In this document: positions 55,425-64,000 of the stretch, in pieces
Numbering within the stretch: the stretch's first letter is position 1
Layout of the letters: each line of letters starts with the position of its first letter
Assembly: GCF_023015615.1 (NCBI RefSeq)
Contig: NZ_JALKAJ010000002.1
Coordinates: 62,001 to 126,000, forward strand
Length of the DNA stretch: 64,000 nucleotides
DNA from: Qipengyuania sp. S6317L1
GTDB taxonomy: Bacteria; Pseudomonadota; Alphaproteobacteria; Sphingomonadales; Sphingomonadaceae
Reading direction: 5' to 3'
Translations under genes and position numbers: made by a program
The notes under the pieces: generated by a model
Told to the model about the DNA's origin: nothing
Database searches by the model: none
What the model saw: the letters and a program-made list of their open reading frames with translations, nothing else

Positions 55425-56642
55425 ATGGCCACAAAGTGGAAAATCCCTGAGCGAGAACACCTGCTGGCCCGCGGGCCAATGGCGCAACGGGCCAATGATT
55501 TCCTGAGCCACGCATGGCAGCGCGGATGGCTGCCGACGCCGCCGCTTTCACCCGAAGTCTTGTGGGACACCGTCTCAAAAGGCTTTTCCAATCCTCAAAT
55601 AAGCGAAACAGGCGGCCGTTCGGCAGAGGATGTGGCTGATTTCAGGCTCCGGCTCGAACAGCTTTGCGGTGCGATCAACGCCGAAGCCAAACTCAACTCG
55701 CTGGGGCAAGCGATGGCCTATGGCCAGCTTACGCGCGTCATCAAGAACCGCCTCGCACTTGGCCTGCTGTGGCATGGGCGCCCGCAAATCCTTGCGACGA
55801 AGCTTGCCCCGCCGATTATCGTTATCGGCCATATGCGCAGCGGCACGACGCGCATTCACAAGCTTCTGGCCAGCGACCCGGCACATTCGCACACGCGCTA
55901 TCAGGATGCCTTTCACCCTGTTCCCGCAAAGCTTGGCATAAACCGGGTGCGCTCGGCGCTTGATCTGGCGATGCTTGGCGCGCTTAACCCGTGGCTGCAA
56001 TCCATCCATCCGATGGGCCCGCGCGAGGTGGAGGAGGAACTGGCGTGGATTTCAGCGGCGCTCCACCACTCAATCTACGAATCGCAATGGCACATCCCTG
56101 ACTACAGCACCTTCAGCGAAGCGCGCGATCCCCAGCCGATCTATCGCGAGTTCGCGCGGATCCTGCGCACCGATGCCGCAACCCGCAGGAATGCGCATAT
56201 GCCGCGCATTATGAAAGTGCCCGCCTTTAGCGAGGACTTGCCCGCACTGCTCGAGCAGTTTCCGGGCGCACGCCTTGTGATTGCGACGCGGGACCGCGAG
56301 GCCGTTTTGCGCAGCGCGGTTTCGCTATGCGCGAACCAGATGGCGGTGCAATCGGATGCTTGCGATCTTTCGCGGATCGAGGCCTTGTGGGAGCACAAGA
56401 TCACCATGCGCGAGCAGCGGATGGCGCACGCGCTCAAAGGTTGGATTGGCCCGATAGCGCATTTGCATTTCGATGAGCTCAACACTGATTGGGAAGCTGC
56501 AATCAGGCGGTGTTATTCCGACCTCGACCTGCCGCTCAGCGTCGAGGCGCTCGCCGCGATGCGCAAGGCGATGGCCGACAGCACGAAAAGCGCGCACCAC
56601 GCACATTCGGCGCAGCTCCAACGCTTCGCAGCCCAAGGGTAA
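55425..56642 (+). CDS. Sulfotransferase-family protein
   Basis: The 405-residue protein has the PAPS-binding motif IIVIGHMRSGTTRIHKLL at about 131-148 and the second site PGARLVIATRDREAVLRSAVSLCAN. It has the features of bacterial sulfotransferases that act on lipids or small molecules. The acceptor is unknown. It lies 14 bases after the PurN fusion and may share its transcript, though it has no metabolic link to purines. Confidence 0.88.
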   Translation: MATKWKIPEREHLLARGPMAQRANDFLSHAWQRGWLPTPPLSPEVLWDTVSKGFSNPQISETGGRSAEDVADFRLRLEQLCGAINAEAKLNSLGQAMAYGQLTRVIKNRLALGLLWHGRPQILATKLAPPIIVIGHMRSGTTRIHKLLASDPAHSHTRYQDAFHPVPAKLGINRVRSALDLAMLGALNPWLQSIHPMGPREVEEELAWISAALHHSIYESQWHIPDYSTFSEARDPQPIYREFARILRTDAATRRNAHMPRIMKVPAFSEDLPALLEQFPGARLVIATRDREAVLRSAVSLCANQMAVQSDACDLSRIEALWEHKITMREQRMAHALKGWIGPIAHLHFDELNTDWEAAIRRCYSDLDLPLSVEALAAMRKAMADSTKSAHHAHSAQLQRFAAQG

Positions 56643-56657
56643 CCCCGCTCCAAAACG

Positions 56658-56690
56658 AAAAAGGGCCGCCCTGCAAGGACGACCCTTTTA
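56658..56690. terminator. Terminator between the sulfotransferase and ndk genes
   Basis: AAAAGGG-CG-CCT pairs with AGG-CG-CCCTTTT with two mismatches, flanked by A and T runs on both sides. It can work for both convergent transcripts. Confidence 0.65.
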
Positions 56691-56715
56691 AAAATAGCTG
56701 CAGGATAAATGCCGC

Positions 56716-57138
56716 TTAGCCGACGATTTCGTCGTCGTTGAAGAAGAAGGCGATTTCGATCGCGGCGTTTTCTTCGCTGTCCGAACCGTGGACGGTGTTT
56801 TCACCGATGGAAAGCGCGTGCTCCTTGCGGATCGTGCCTTCTTCGGCTTCTGCCGGGTTGGTTGCGCCCATGATGTCGCGGTTGCGCTTCACAGCGTCTT
56901 CGCCTTCGAGAACCTGCACGACAACCGGCTCGCTCATCATGAAGTCGACGAGTTCACCGAAGAAGGGGCGCTCTTTGTGGACGGCGTAGAAGCCTTCGGC
57001 TTGCTCGCGGCTCATGTGGATACGCTTGGATGCGACAACACGAAGGCCGGCGTCTTCCAGCATCTTGGTGACAGCGCCGGTGAGGTTGCGCTTGGTGGCA
57101 TCAGGCTTGATGATCGAAAAGGTGCGGGTAACCGCCAT
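56716..57138 (-). CDS. ndk: Nucleoside diphosphate kinase
   Basis: Ndk balances nucleoside triphosphates by phosphotransfer through a His. The 140-residue protein has [17 protein letters not shown], the active His in NTVHGSDS, and the usual length. ATG 57138 has AAGGA upstream; 11 earlier codons are open but not conserved. It is the last gene of the pepA-holC run. Confidence 0.97.
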   Translation of the reverse strand: MAVTRTFSIIKPDATKRNLTGAVTKMLEDAGLRVVASKRIHMSREQAEGFYAVHKERPFFGELVDFMMSEPVVVQVLEGEDAVKRNRDIMGATNPAEAEEGTIRKEHALSIGENTVHGSDSEENAAIEIAFFFNDDEIVG

Positions 57139-57256
57139 GATATATATTCCTTGTTTTGAAGAGAGGGGCACTTGAACTGCGTGCGCCAGAATTCGCTCGC
57201 GCGCGCTTACTCGTCACGACTTATAAATTCAAGCGTTGTGTGCTGCCTCGCGCGCG

Positions 57257-57766
57257 TCAGCCCGGCTCTTCACTGATCGTCAACTGGCCTTTGACGACGC
57301 CTTCTTCATCCGGAAACGCGCTGACCGAAAATGTCGTGCCTGTCTTCTCGTTCTCGCCGCCGATCATCTTGCCGCCGTTCATATTGGTCTCGATCTGGAT
57401 CGTGATGCCGGCGTTTTCCGCCTCGGCGCGGTAGTGGTCCGCGATTTGCTCGGGCGATTTATCGCTGCGAAAGGTGGTCAGGCTGCCTTTCGTCTCGCCA
57501 TTGTCGATCATGGTGTTGGAGAGCACTTCGGCCCCGCTGACCAACGTAAAGCCCGCTGGCAGATCGGAAGGCGCATCGGTGTTGGTGACCATGCTGACCG
57601 TGCCGTCATCGGTTTCGACCGTCATCGAGCTTTCGCCGGTGCTGCGGTCGATTTGATATTCGCCGGTATCGCCGTCTCCGGTGGCCAAATCCCCTTCGGT
57701 TTCCGATCCGCAAGCGGCAAGCGCAAGCGTGCTCGCGGTTACGGCCACAGTGAAGAATCTCATCAT
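57257..57766 (-). CDS. Predicted lipoprotein, unknown function
   Basis: The 169-residue protein begins MMRFFTVAVTASTLALAAC (lipid Cys at 19) and continues with an acidic Gly/Thr-rich linker and a beta-rich domain (VSMVTNTDAPSDLPAGFTLVSGAEVL; EQIADHYRAEAENAGITIQIE). I do not recognise a family. It lies between holC and ndk on the same strand. Two ATGs in a row, 57766 and 57763, compete for the GAGGGA site. Confidence 0.8.
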   Translation of the reverse strand: MMRFFTVAVTASTLALAACGSETEGDLATGDGDTGEYQIDRSTGESSMTVETDDGTVSMVTNTDAPSDLPAGFTLVSGAEVLSNTMIDNGETKGSLTTFRSDKSPEQIADHYRAEAENAGITIQIETNMNGGKMIGGENEKTGTTFSVSAFPDEEGVVKGQLTISEEPG

Positions 57767-57785
57767 TCGTCCCTCAATTGGTGTC

Positions 57786-58220
57786 TTACGCGACCTTAAC
57801 CCATTTCCCGCCGTCTTGGCGAAAAAATGATCGTTCGCGCGCCTCTTTCCCATCGAGCGAGCGCCAGGTGCCGCGTGCGGCCTCCACCGTCGCATCATCG
57901 AACAGGAGGAATGCGCGGGCAAAACCGTCCGTTTCGCGATATTCACCATCGGCATAGATCACATGGCTCGCGCTGTTCGCAGGCTCGGGCGTGTCACAGA
58001 GCAGGATCGGTTGATCCCCTGCCCCTGCTGCGTTCGCTTCGCCATTGGCAAGGAAGCTTTCCGGGCCCGCCTTCCATAGCGCCCTTGAAATGGCTTCGCG
58101 TTGTTCTGCGGACTTGCTGACAACCAGCAAGCGGTCGCCTCCGTCAAGCACGCGCCCTGCGATCAGGGCGACGACCTTTTCGACCGGATCGCGCGAGAGT
58201 TGCCAGAAATCGACTTTCAT
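57786..58220 (-). CDS. holC: DNA polymerase III subunit chi
   Basis: HolC links the clamp loader to SSB. The 144-residue protein starts MKVDFWQLSRDPVEKVVALIAGRVLDGGDRLLVV and ends with RSFFRQDGGKWVKV. The pattern and the pepA-holC-ndk neighbourhood match the alphaproteobacterial form. Confidence 0.93.
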   Translation of the reverse strand: MKVDFWQLSRDPVEKVVALIAGRVLDGGDRLLVVSKSAEQREAISRALWKAGPESFLANGEANAAGAGDQPILLCDTPEPANSASHVIYADGEYRETDGFARAFLLFDDATVEAARGTWRSLDGKEARERSFFRQDGGKWVKVA

Positions 58221-58325
58221 GTCTCGACGATAGACCAAGCCGCCCGCGCCCTCCACCCTTACACCCCGATTTTCACACCGGAGCATGATCCGGATGGAAG
58301 GGGGATGGCGCGGGTGGCCCGGGAG

Positions 58326-58469
58326 CTAGCCCTTATTGCGCTTACACCGCTCGGAACAATACTTCACATTGTCCCAGTCGCGCTCCCATTTCTTGCGCCA
58401 ACTAAACGGGAGCCCGCATTTCAGACAAACCTTGGAGGGAAGGTCAGATTTCTTCCGCATCCGCGCCAT
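58326..58469 (-). CDS. DUF2256 zinc-ribbon-like small protein
   Basis: A 47-codon gene encoding a basic protein with [20 protein letters not shown] and [11 protein letters not shown]. The two pairs of Cys (15, 18, 38, 42) form a likely zinc site. This is the DUF2256 pattern, a small family of unknown function. It lies between pepA and holC on the same strand. It is easily missed because of its size. Confidence 0.88.
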   Translation of the reverse strand: MARMRKKSDLPSKVCLKCGLPFSWRKKWERDWDNVKYCSERCKRNKG

Positions 58470-58510
58470 TTTTTATGTCCTACCGCTTCGCTACTTGAGG
58501 ACGGGCGAGC

Positions 58511-59968
58511 CTACTCAGCGTTGTCCGCAACGAACTGGTCGATCAAACGCGCGCCATAACCGGTTGCGCCTTTCTCATGCGTTGCGCCCGGCTTATCCGA
58601 CCACACCATGCCAGCGATGTCGCAGTGCGCCCAAGCAACGCCTTTCTTGATAAAACGCTGAAGGAATTGTGCCGCCGTGATCGATCCGGCCCAGCGTCCG
58701 CCGATGTTTTTCATATCGGCGATGGGTGAATTGATAAGCTTGTCATACTCTGGCCCCAAAGGCATCCGCCACAGCTTGTCATCAGTGGTCTTGCCCGCTG
58801 AAACGAGGCCGTCGGCCAGCGTATCGTCATTGGCGAACAATCCGCCGTATTCATTGCCAAGCGCGACCATCATCGCCCCGGTGAGCGTTGCGAAATCAAC
58901 GATGTGGGCAGGATCATACTCTTCCTGTGCCCAGTGGAGCGCATCGCACAGCACGAGGCGGCCTTCGGCATCGGTGTTGAGCACTTCGATCGTCTGGCCA
59001 CTCATGCTGGTTACAACATCGCCCGGGCGCTGCGCGTTACCATCGGGCATATTCTCGACAAGGCCCATAACGCCAACGACGTTCGCCTTTGCCTTGCGCG
59101 AAACGAGCGCGAGCATGCCGCCAGCAACCGCGCCAGCGCCGCCCATGTCCCATTTCATGTCTTCCATACCCGGAGCCGGTTTGATCGAAATGCCGCCGGT
59201 GTCGAAGGTCACGCCCTTGCCGACAAAGACCGATGGTTTGTCGCCATCGTTTCCGCCGTTCCACTTGATCGCAAGCAGCCTGGATTCGCGCCGCGAGCCC
59301 TGACCAACGCCCAAAAGCGCGCCCATGCCAAGCTCGCCCATTTCCTTCTCGCCCAGCACGGTGATTTCGGCGCCCGTGCCAGCGAACGCTTCCTTGCAAA
59401 GCTCGACGAAGCTTTCAGGGTAAACGATATTCGCAGGCTCGGTGACGAGCATCTTGGTGAATTCGACGCCGCGGGCAATCGCCGCCTGACGCTCCCAATC
59501 GGTATCCGCGCCATCGGGCGCGCCCACGACGTGGACGGTCTTGAGCGAAATCTGCTTGTCGCTCGAAAGCTTGGTGCGATATTTGTCGTGCGCCCAGCTG
59601 CGCAGTTTCGCGCCGAGCAGAACCGCGCCCGCATCGCTTGCCGAAAGACCGGCGGCAGAAAGGTCGAGCACCAGCGCCTCTTCGCCAGAGCGCAGGTATT
59701 TCGCGATCACAGCGCCGCCTGCTTTTTCAAGGTTAAGCCGGCGATTGTCCGCGCCCTTGTCGCCTGCACCCACGAGAGCCACACGGGCAACCGTGTCACC
59801 GCTTGTGGTGAACCCTTCGAACAGCTGGCCCGGCGAGCCTTTGAAGCGCGAAGCCTCGGCCCCTTTGACCAATGCTGTGTCCAGCCCTGCTGGCATATCG
59901 CCCTTGTTGACGATGGTCGCGGTAAGGCTGACTTGTGAAGGCGCGCTGGCGCTAAACTCGATTTGCAT
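58511..59968 (-). CDS. pepA: Leucyl aminopeptidase
   Basis: PepA is an M17 metallo-aminopeptidase, cytoplasmic. The 485-residue protein has VGKGVTFDTGGISIKPAPGMEDMKWDMGGAGAV with the metal-binding Lys and Asp, and the signature NTDAEGRL. Its length matches the family. The gene is divergent from lptD and leads the DUF2256-holC-lipoprotein-ndk run. Confidence 0.97.
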   Translation of the reverse strand: MQIEFSASAPSQVSLTATIVNKGDMPAGLDTALVKGAEASRFKGSPGQLFEGFTTSGDTVARVALVGAGDKGADNRRLNLEKAGGAVIAKYLRSGEEALVLDLSAAGLSASDAGAVLLGAKLRSWAHDKYRTKLSSDKQISLKTVHVVGAPDGADTDWERQAAIARGVEFTKMLVTEPANIVYPESFVELCKEAFAGTGAEITVLGEKEMGELGMGALLGVGQGSRRESRLLAIKWNGGNDGDKPSVFVGKGVTFDTGGISIKPAPGMEDMKWDMGGAGAVAGGMLALVSRKAKANVVGVMGLVENMPDGNAQRPGDVVTSMSGQTIEVLNTDAEGRLVLCDALHWAQEEYDPAHIVDFATLTGAMMVALGNEYGGLFANDDTLADGLVSAGKTTDDKLWRMPLGPEYDKLINSPIADMKNIGGRWAGSITAAQFLQRFIKKGVAWAHCDIAGMVWSDKPGATHEKGATGYGARLIDQFVADNAE

Positions 59969-60022
59969 GTGTGCTCCGGCTGTTTAAGCTTCTGAGAGGA
60001 CGGGGTGAATTGCGATATTGAT

Positions 60023-60047
60023 CACGGTCGATAAACAGCTGACCGTG
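60023..60047. promoter_or_regulatory. Dyad in the pepA/lptD divergent region
   Basis: CACGGTC (60023-60029) and GACCGTG (60041-60047) are perfect inverted arms 11 bases apart, in the 143-base spacer between the two starts. Candidate operator. Confidence 0.35.
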
Positions 60048-60111
60048 GGCAAAAGTTCCTCACATCCCAAACTCGATTGCGATTAAGCGTGAGCGGTGCA
60101 ATAGGCAAGCC

Positions 60112-62382
60112 ATGGCGGCAAGATTCAGCGTCAAGATGGTCCCTTTCGAGCGTGCTGCTTGTGCAGCGACGTTGAGCCTTTGCGCGCTCGGCGCGCCTCT
60201 GGCTGCGCAGGATGAGGTTGAAAATCTGCAGGAGACGCCAGAGACAAACGAGGTCGCCTCGGGCCTCGACGCGCTGAGCGATGAGACGATCACCTTCGAG
60301 GCCGACAGCGTCGATTATGATTCTGCTGCCGAGCGTATCACGGCGCGCGGCAATGTGATCTTGCGCAATGCAGACGCAAGCGTTCGCGCCGACGAGGTCG
60401 AGTGGAACCGCAACACCTCCACAATCACCGCACGCGGCAATGTGCGCTTTGTCGACCGTTCAGGCAATCAGATCTTCACCGAAACGGTGCAATTGAACGA
60501 TGCCTTTGAAGCGGGCGCAATGGACGATCTGCTGCTTGCGCTTCGCACCGGCGGACGGTTGGCCGCCCGCTCCGCAGAGCGCGGCGAAGACGGCGTCGTG
60601 GTCCTGAACGAAGCGGCCTATTCGGCCTGCCCCGTGACCGATGAGGAAGGCTGCGACCGCGATCCCAGCTGGCGCATCACCGCCGACCGGGTGCGCTATG
60701 ACCCTGAAGAAAGCCGCATCCGTTTCGATGGCGCGATGCTCGAACTTTTCGGAGCGAGGCTCCTTCCCCTTCCCGGCCTTGCGCTTCGCACCGATGGCGC
60801 TGCGGAAAGCGGTTTTCTGGTCCCCAATATCCGCTTCGATCAGGTCAACGGGCTTGAGGTGTCTGGCGAATATTATTGGCGCATGGCCGATAACAAGGAC
60901 CTGACGCTTGGCACCCATATCTACACCGACGCAGCGCCCATGGCCCGTGCGCAGTTCCGCCATTTTACCGAAAAGGGCGCCTATCAGATCACCGGCTATG
61001 CCACCAACAGCCGGCGCGTGGCGAACTTTGGCGTAGCACCGACGAGTGAAAGCGATCCGCGCGGCTATCTGGCTGCCAATGGCCGCTTTATCTTTTCGCC
61101 CGAATGGAGCCTGACAGGTTCGATCCGGCTCGCATCCGACCGCACGTTCCTGCGCCGCTATGACATCAGCCGCGACGACCGGTTGCGTTCGACCATCAAT
61201 CTGGAGCGGATCGACGACAATTCTTACTTCAGCCTCGCTGGATGGGCGACGCAGACACTGAGGATTGCTGCCGATCAGGGGCAGATCCCGCTCGCTGTCC
61301 CCGCGCTCGATTACCGTCAAAGGCTGGACCAGGAGGTGCTTGGCGGAACGGTTGAATTTCAGGCCAACACGCTCGCGCTCATCCGCGACGAGGGGCAGGA
61401 TACACAGCGCGCATTTGCAGGTGCAAAGTGGGATTTGCGCACGCTTACCGGGCTTGGCCAGATGGTGACGCTGACCGGCCTTGTGCGCGGCGACGTTTAC
61501 AACACCGAGGACACCCTTTCGACCCTGACACAGGTTTACCGCGGGCAGGAAGGCTGGACCACAAGGGGCATTGCCACCGCAGCGGTCGATGTCGAGTGGC
61601 CATTTGTGGGCGAAGCCTTTGGCGGCACGCAGGTGCTGACCCCGCGTGTCCAATTGGTGGCAAGCCCCAATATCCGCAATCTCGCCGTGCCGAACGAAGA
61701 TGCGCGCGCGATTGACCTTGAAGATTCCAACCTTTTCGCGCTCAACCGTTTCTCCGGTTATGACCGGGTCGAGGACGGCGCGCGGGTCACCTATGGCTTT
61801 GACTGGGAGCTCAATCGCCCCGGCTGGCGGATCAAGACCAATATCGGGCAAAGCTATCGCCTTACCAATGAGGAAGAGATCTTCCCCGACGGGACGGGCC
61901 TGTCGGACCGTTTCTCCGACTTTGTTGGCCGGACCGAGGTGCGCTATAAAAACTTCGTGAAGTTCACCCACCGCTTCCGCCTCGACAAAGACAATTTCGC
62001 GGTGCGCCGCAATGAAATCGACGCAGCCATCGGCTCGCAGCGCAATTATGTCGAAATCGGCTATCTGAGGCTCAACCGGAACATTCAAACTGTCGAAGAC
62101 TTGAGCGACCGCGAAGAAGTGCGCGCCGCAGCGCGTGTGACGATTGGCCGCAACTGGTCGGTGTTCGGCTCGGGCGTTTTCAACCTCACCGATGAGGATG
62201 AAGATCCGGTCTTTGCGCCCGACGGTTTCGAGCCCATCCGCACAAGGTTAGGCATTGCTTACCGCGATGATTGCATCGAGTTTGGAGCAACCTGGCGGCG
62301 CGACTTCATCACATTTGGCGATGCCGAACAGGGCAACTCCTTCCGCCTGTTCTTTGCCCTGCGCAATCTTGGCTTCAGATAA
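60112..62382 (+). CDS. lptD: LPS-assembly outer-membrane protein LptD
   Basis: LptD is the outer-membrane barrel that inserts lipopolysaccharide, with LptE. The 756-residue protein has a signal peptide (ending ALGAPLAAQ), an N-terminal OstA/LptA-like domain (TITFEADSVDYDSAAERITARGNVIL and EVEWNRNTSTITARGNVRF) and a C-terminal beta barrel rich in aromatic-aliphatic alternation. It ends in LRNLGFR, where Phe is close to the C terminus as in barrels. ATG 60136 is an alternative start. Confidence 0.95.
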   Translation: MAARFSVKMVPFERAACAATLSLCALGAPLAAQDEVENLQETPETNEVASGLDALSDETITFEADSVDYDSAAERITARGNVILRNADASVRADEVEWNRNTSTITARGNVRFVDRSGNQIFTETVQLNDAFEAGAMDDLLLALRTGGRLAARSAERGEDGVVVLNEAAYSACPVTDEEGCDRDPSWRITADRVRYDPEESRIRFDGAMLELFGARLLPLPGLALRTDGAAESGFLVPNIRFDQVNGLEVSGEYYWRMADNKDLTLGTHIYTDAAPMARAQFRHFTEKGAYQITGYATNSRRVANFGVAPTSESDPRGYLAANGRFIFSPEWSLTGSIRLASDRTFLRRYDISRDDRLRSTINLERIDDNSYFSLAGWATQTLRIAADQGQIPLAVPALDYRQRLDQEVLGGTVEFQANTLALIRDEGQDTQRAFAGAKWDLRTLTGLGQMVTLTGLVRGDVYNTEDTLSTLTQVYRGQEGWTTRGIATAAVDVEWPFVGEAFGGTQVLTPRVQLVASPNIRNLAVPNEDARAIDLEDSNLFALNRFSGYDRVEDGARVTYGFDWELNRPGWRIKTNIGQSYRLTNEEEIFPDGTGLSDRFSDFVGRTEVRYKNFVKFTHRFRLDKDNFAVRRNEIDAAIGSQRNYVEIGYLRLNRNIQTVEDLSDREEVRAAARVTIGRNWSVFGSGVFNLTDEDEDPVFAPDGFEPIRTRLGIAYRDDCIEFGATWRRDFITFGDAEQGNSFRLFFALRNLGFR

Positions 62383-62426
62383 AGAGCACGGGTCACGTTG
62401 GCAGTTTACCAAAAAGGCGTTAAAGA

Positions 62427-62447
62427 GCCTGACAAACAACGTCAGGC
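62427..62447. terminator. Short hairpin in the lptD-surA spacer
   Basis: GCCTGAC (62427-62433) pairs perfectly with GTCAGGC (62441-62447). There is no T run, so it may reduce rather than stop read-through into surA. The 215-base spacer (62383-62597) holds no other gene. Confidence 0.35.
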
Positions 62448-62597
62448 AGCGTTAAGCTGGCGGTTTGTATCGGGGTTGGGACACGGCAAAGGAGCCACTG
62501 GACAGGCGAGCCGAAAGGCGCCTCGGGCTTGGCGACAACACTGGCCCACTCTTTTGCGAACACACATTGAAATATGATGCGAGATACCGGGATCAAC

Positions 62598-63992
62598 ATG
62601 GTGACCTTGAAGGCTTTTTCTTACATGCGTAGCTCTCTTCTGGCGCTTGGCGTCGCGGCGATGGCCGCCTCTTCCTTGCCGCTGGCAGCGCCTGCATCTG
62701 CGCAATCGGGCGCCGCTGCGGCACCTGCGCCGCCTGCTGCTGCGCCTGCCAATCCCTTTGGCCTGCCAGACAGTGTCAATCTGCTGGGCAGCAGCCGCCC
62801 GAACGAGCGCAGTGCGACTGCAATGGTCAATGGCTACGTCATTACCGGCACCGACATCGACCAGCGCGTGGCGCTCGTCACCAATGCCTCGGAAAACAAG
62901 ATTGAGGGTGAAGAGCTTCAGCGTCTGCGTGCGCAGGTGCTGCGCAATCTGATTGACGAAACGATCAAGATCCAGGCCGCAGAGGCTCAGGAAATCGGAA
63001 TTCAGAAAGCGCAGGTTGAGCAAACCTTTGCCCAGCTTGCCGCGCAAAACTTCCCCGACAATCCGGCGGGAATGGACGCTTATCTCAAGTCCATCGGCTC
63101 CTCCTCGGACGCGCTCAAACGTCAGATCGAGGGCGAGCTTGCGTGGGACAATCTTATCCGCCGCAACATCAGCCCGTTCGTGAACGTCGCCGCTGAGGAA
63201 GTGACCGGCATTCTCGAAAGGCTCGAAGCCTCACGCGGCACCGAAGAATATCGCCTCGGCGAAATCTACATGAGCGCGACCGACGAAAACCGCGAGGCGG
63301 TGGTCCAGAACATGCAGCGCATCGTCGAGCAGCTTCAGGCAGGCGGCAGCTTTGTCGCTTATGCCCGCCAGTTTTCCGAAGCATCCACCGCGGTGACAGG
63401 CGGCGATACGGATTTCCTTCGCCTTGGCACATTGCCCGGCCCCATGGCCGAAGCCGTGCAAGGGATGCAGCCGGGCCAACTGGTCGGTCCCATCGCCATC
63501 CCGGGCGGCTACACCATCATTTACCTGATCGATAAACGTCAGGTTCTGATGGCCGACCCGCGCGATGCGGTGCTCAGCCTTAAACAAATCTCGATCGAGC
63601 TTGCCCCCGGCCTCAGTCAAGCCGAAGCAACCGCCCAGATCGAGCAATTCGGTGAGGCCGTTCAAACCATGCGCGGATGTTCGAACGCGGACGAAGTCGC
63701 CCGCGCCATCGGCGCCTCGGTCGTCTCCAATCCTGAGATCCAGGTGCGCCAGCTCCCCGACCAATTGCAGGGCATCCTCTTGGACCTTCAAGTGGGTCAG
63801 GCAACGCCCCCGTTCGGCACTGCCGACGAAGGTGTTCGGGTGCTGATGCTGTGCGGGCGCGATGATCCTCAGCAAGCCGGCACGCCCACCTTCCAATCGG
63901 TGATGAACTCGATCGAGGAAGAGCGCATCAACAAGCGCGCCCAGCGTTACTTGCGCGACCTGCGCAACGACGCATACGTTCAGTACAACTAA
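62598..63992 (+). CDS. surA: SurA-like periplasmic peptidyl-prolyl isomerase
   Basis: SurA chaperones outer-membrane proteins such as LptD. From ATG 62598 the 464-residue protein has a signal peptide ending PASAQ and an Ala/Pro-rich linker. The SurA N-terminal chaperone domain follows (VNGYVITGTDIDQRVALV, LRAQVLRNLIDETIKIQ), then a parvulin domain (EYRLGEIYMSATDENR, GDTDFLRLGTLPGPMAEAVQGM, GGYTIIYLIDKRQ) and a second, more degenerate one. ATG 62574 is possible, but the signal would be longer. It lies downstream of lptD on the same strand. Confidence 0.92.
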   Translation: MVTLKAFSYMRSSLLALGVAAMAASSLPLAAPASAQSGAAAAPAPPAAAPANPFGLPDSVNLLGSSRPNERSATAMVNGYVITGTDIDQRVALVTNASENKIEGEELQRLRAQVLRNLIDETIKIQAAEAQEIGIQKAQVEQTFAQLAAQNFPDNPAGMDAYLKSIGSSSDALKRQIEGELAWDNLIRRNISPFVNVAAEEVTGILERLEASRGTEEYRLGEIYMSATDENREAVVQNMQRIVEQLQAGGSFVAYARQFSEASTAVTGGDTDFLRLGTLPGPMAEAVQGMQPGQLVGPIAIPGGYTIIYLIDKRQVLMADPRDAVLSLKQISIELAPGLSQAEATAQIEQFGEAVQTMRGCSNADEVARAIGASVVSNPEIQVRQLPDQLQGILLDLQVGQATPPFGTADEGVRVLMLCGRDDPQQAGTPTFQSVMNSIEEERINKRAQRYLRDLRNDAYVQYN

Positions 63993-64000
63993 GGGTAGCG

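Noticed and set aside
60460..62088. A 542-codon minus-strand frame opposite lptD
   Set aside because: lptD is well supported on the plus strand and the antisense product has no recognisable motifs.

Overview
The window is a gene-dense, GC-rich stretch of bacterial chromosome. It looks like an alphaproteobacterium of the order Sphingomonadales, most likely an Erythrobacteraceae member. The evidence is an F1-only ATP synthase operon (atpHAGDC), HdaA, a SciP/DUF1153 protein with a CtrA-like upstream site, a MucR/Ros regulator, a class II DAHP synthase, and the PurM-PurN and LptD-SurA neighbourhoods. I see no phage, insertion sequence, CRISPR array or rRNA. The genes look like resident housekeeping and stress genes.

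Layout. 1-5.9 kb: the end of a membrane glycosyltransferase, then a minus-strand run (GT2-GtrA, leuB, recO, a secreted S9 peptidase), a UbiK-like protein and tspO. 6.2-8.7 kb: a repeat-bearing lipoprotein, a DUF6969-like protein, tlyA and a second lipoprotein. 8.65-9.25 kb: a 600-base gene-poor stretch with DnaA-box-like words, a minus-strand terminator, a palindromic operator candidate, an 18-codon ORF with a 15-base match to the 16S anti-Shine-Dalgarno tail, and a hairpin-plus-terminator leader in front of ilvE. 9.2-12.3 kb: ilvE, trhO, a GST that appears to start at CTG, and a SpoIIAA-like protein. 12.3-15.2 kb: a LysR regulator divergent from pirin, an FMN reductase and DoxX, a likely redox-stress cassette. 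15.3-26.2 kb: nadE, yghU, a sugar symporter, tRNA-Gln(TTG), an FAD oxidoreductase, a PAS-like membrane protein, DAHP synthase and an M16 peptidase.

26.3-33.3 kb: nifU, a RutE-like nitroreductase, tsaB, rimI, mucR, fur and plsC run forward. A LysR regulator, hlyC and ybeY then run back. The miaB-phoH pair usually found between plsC and ybeY is missing. 33.5-37.3 kb: ada, a membrane serine protease and a TauD-family dioxygenase. 37.4-42.3 kb: a 20-codon upstream ORF followed by atpH-atpA-atpG-atpD-atpC. 42.4-48.2 kb: an S9A peptidase, the SciP-like gene, a SOUL protein, an HNH protein, a lipoprotein and glmU.

48.3-56.6 kb: gph, an SDR dehydrogenase behind a perfect 16-bp palindrome, a DUF2794 protein, cysE, hdaA, a DUF2066-like protein, purM, a PurN-YjbR fusion and a sulfotransferase. 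56.7-64 kb: a minus-strand run (pepA, a 47-codon DUF2256 gene, holC, a lipoprotein, ndk), then lptD and surA.

The genes cover central metabolism (leucine, aromatic amino acids, NAD, purines, cysteine), energy (F1 ATPase), RNA modification (TrhO, TsaB, TlyA), envelope assembly (LptD, SurA, GlmU, PlsC) and oxidative or electrophile stress (pirin module, GSTs, Ada). The least explained part is the 8.85-9.25 kb leader or small-RNA region.
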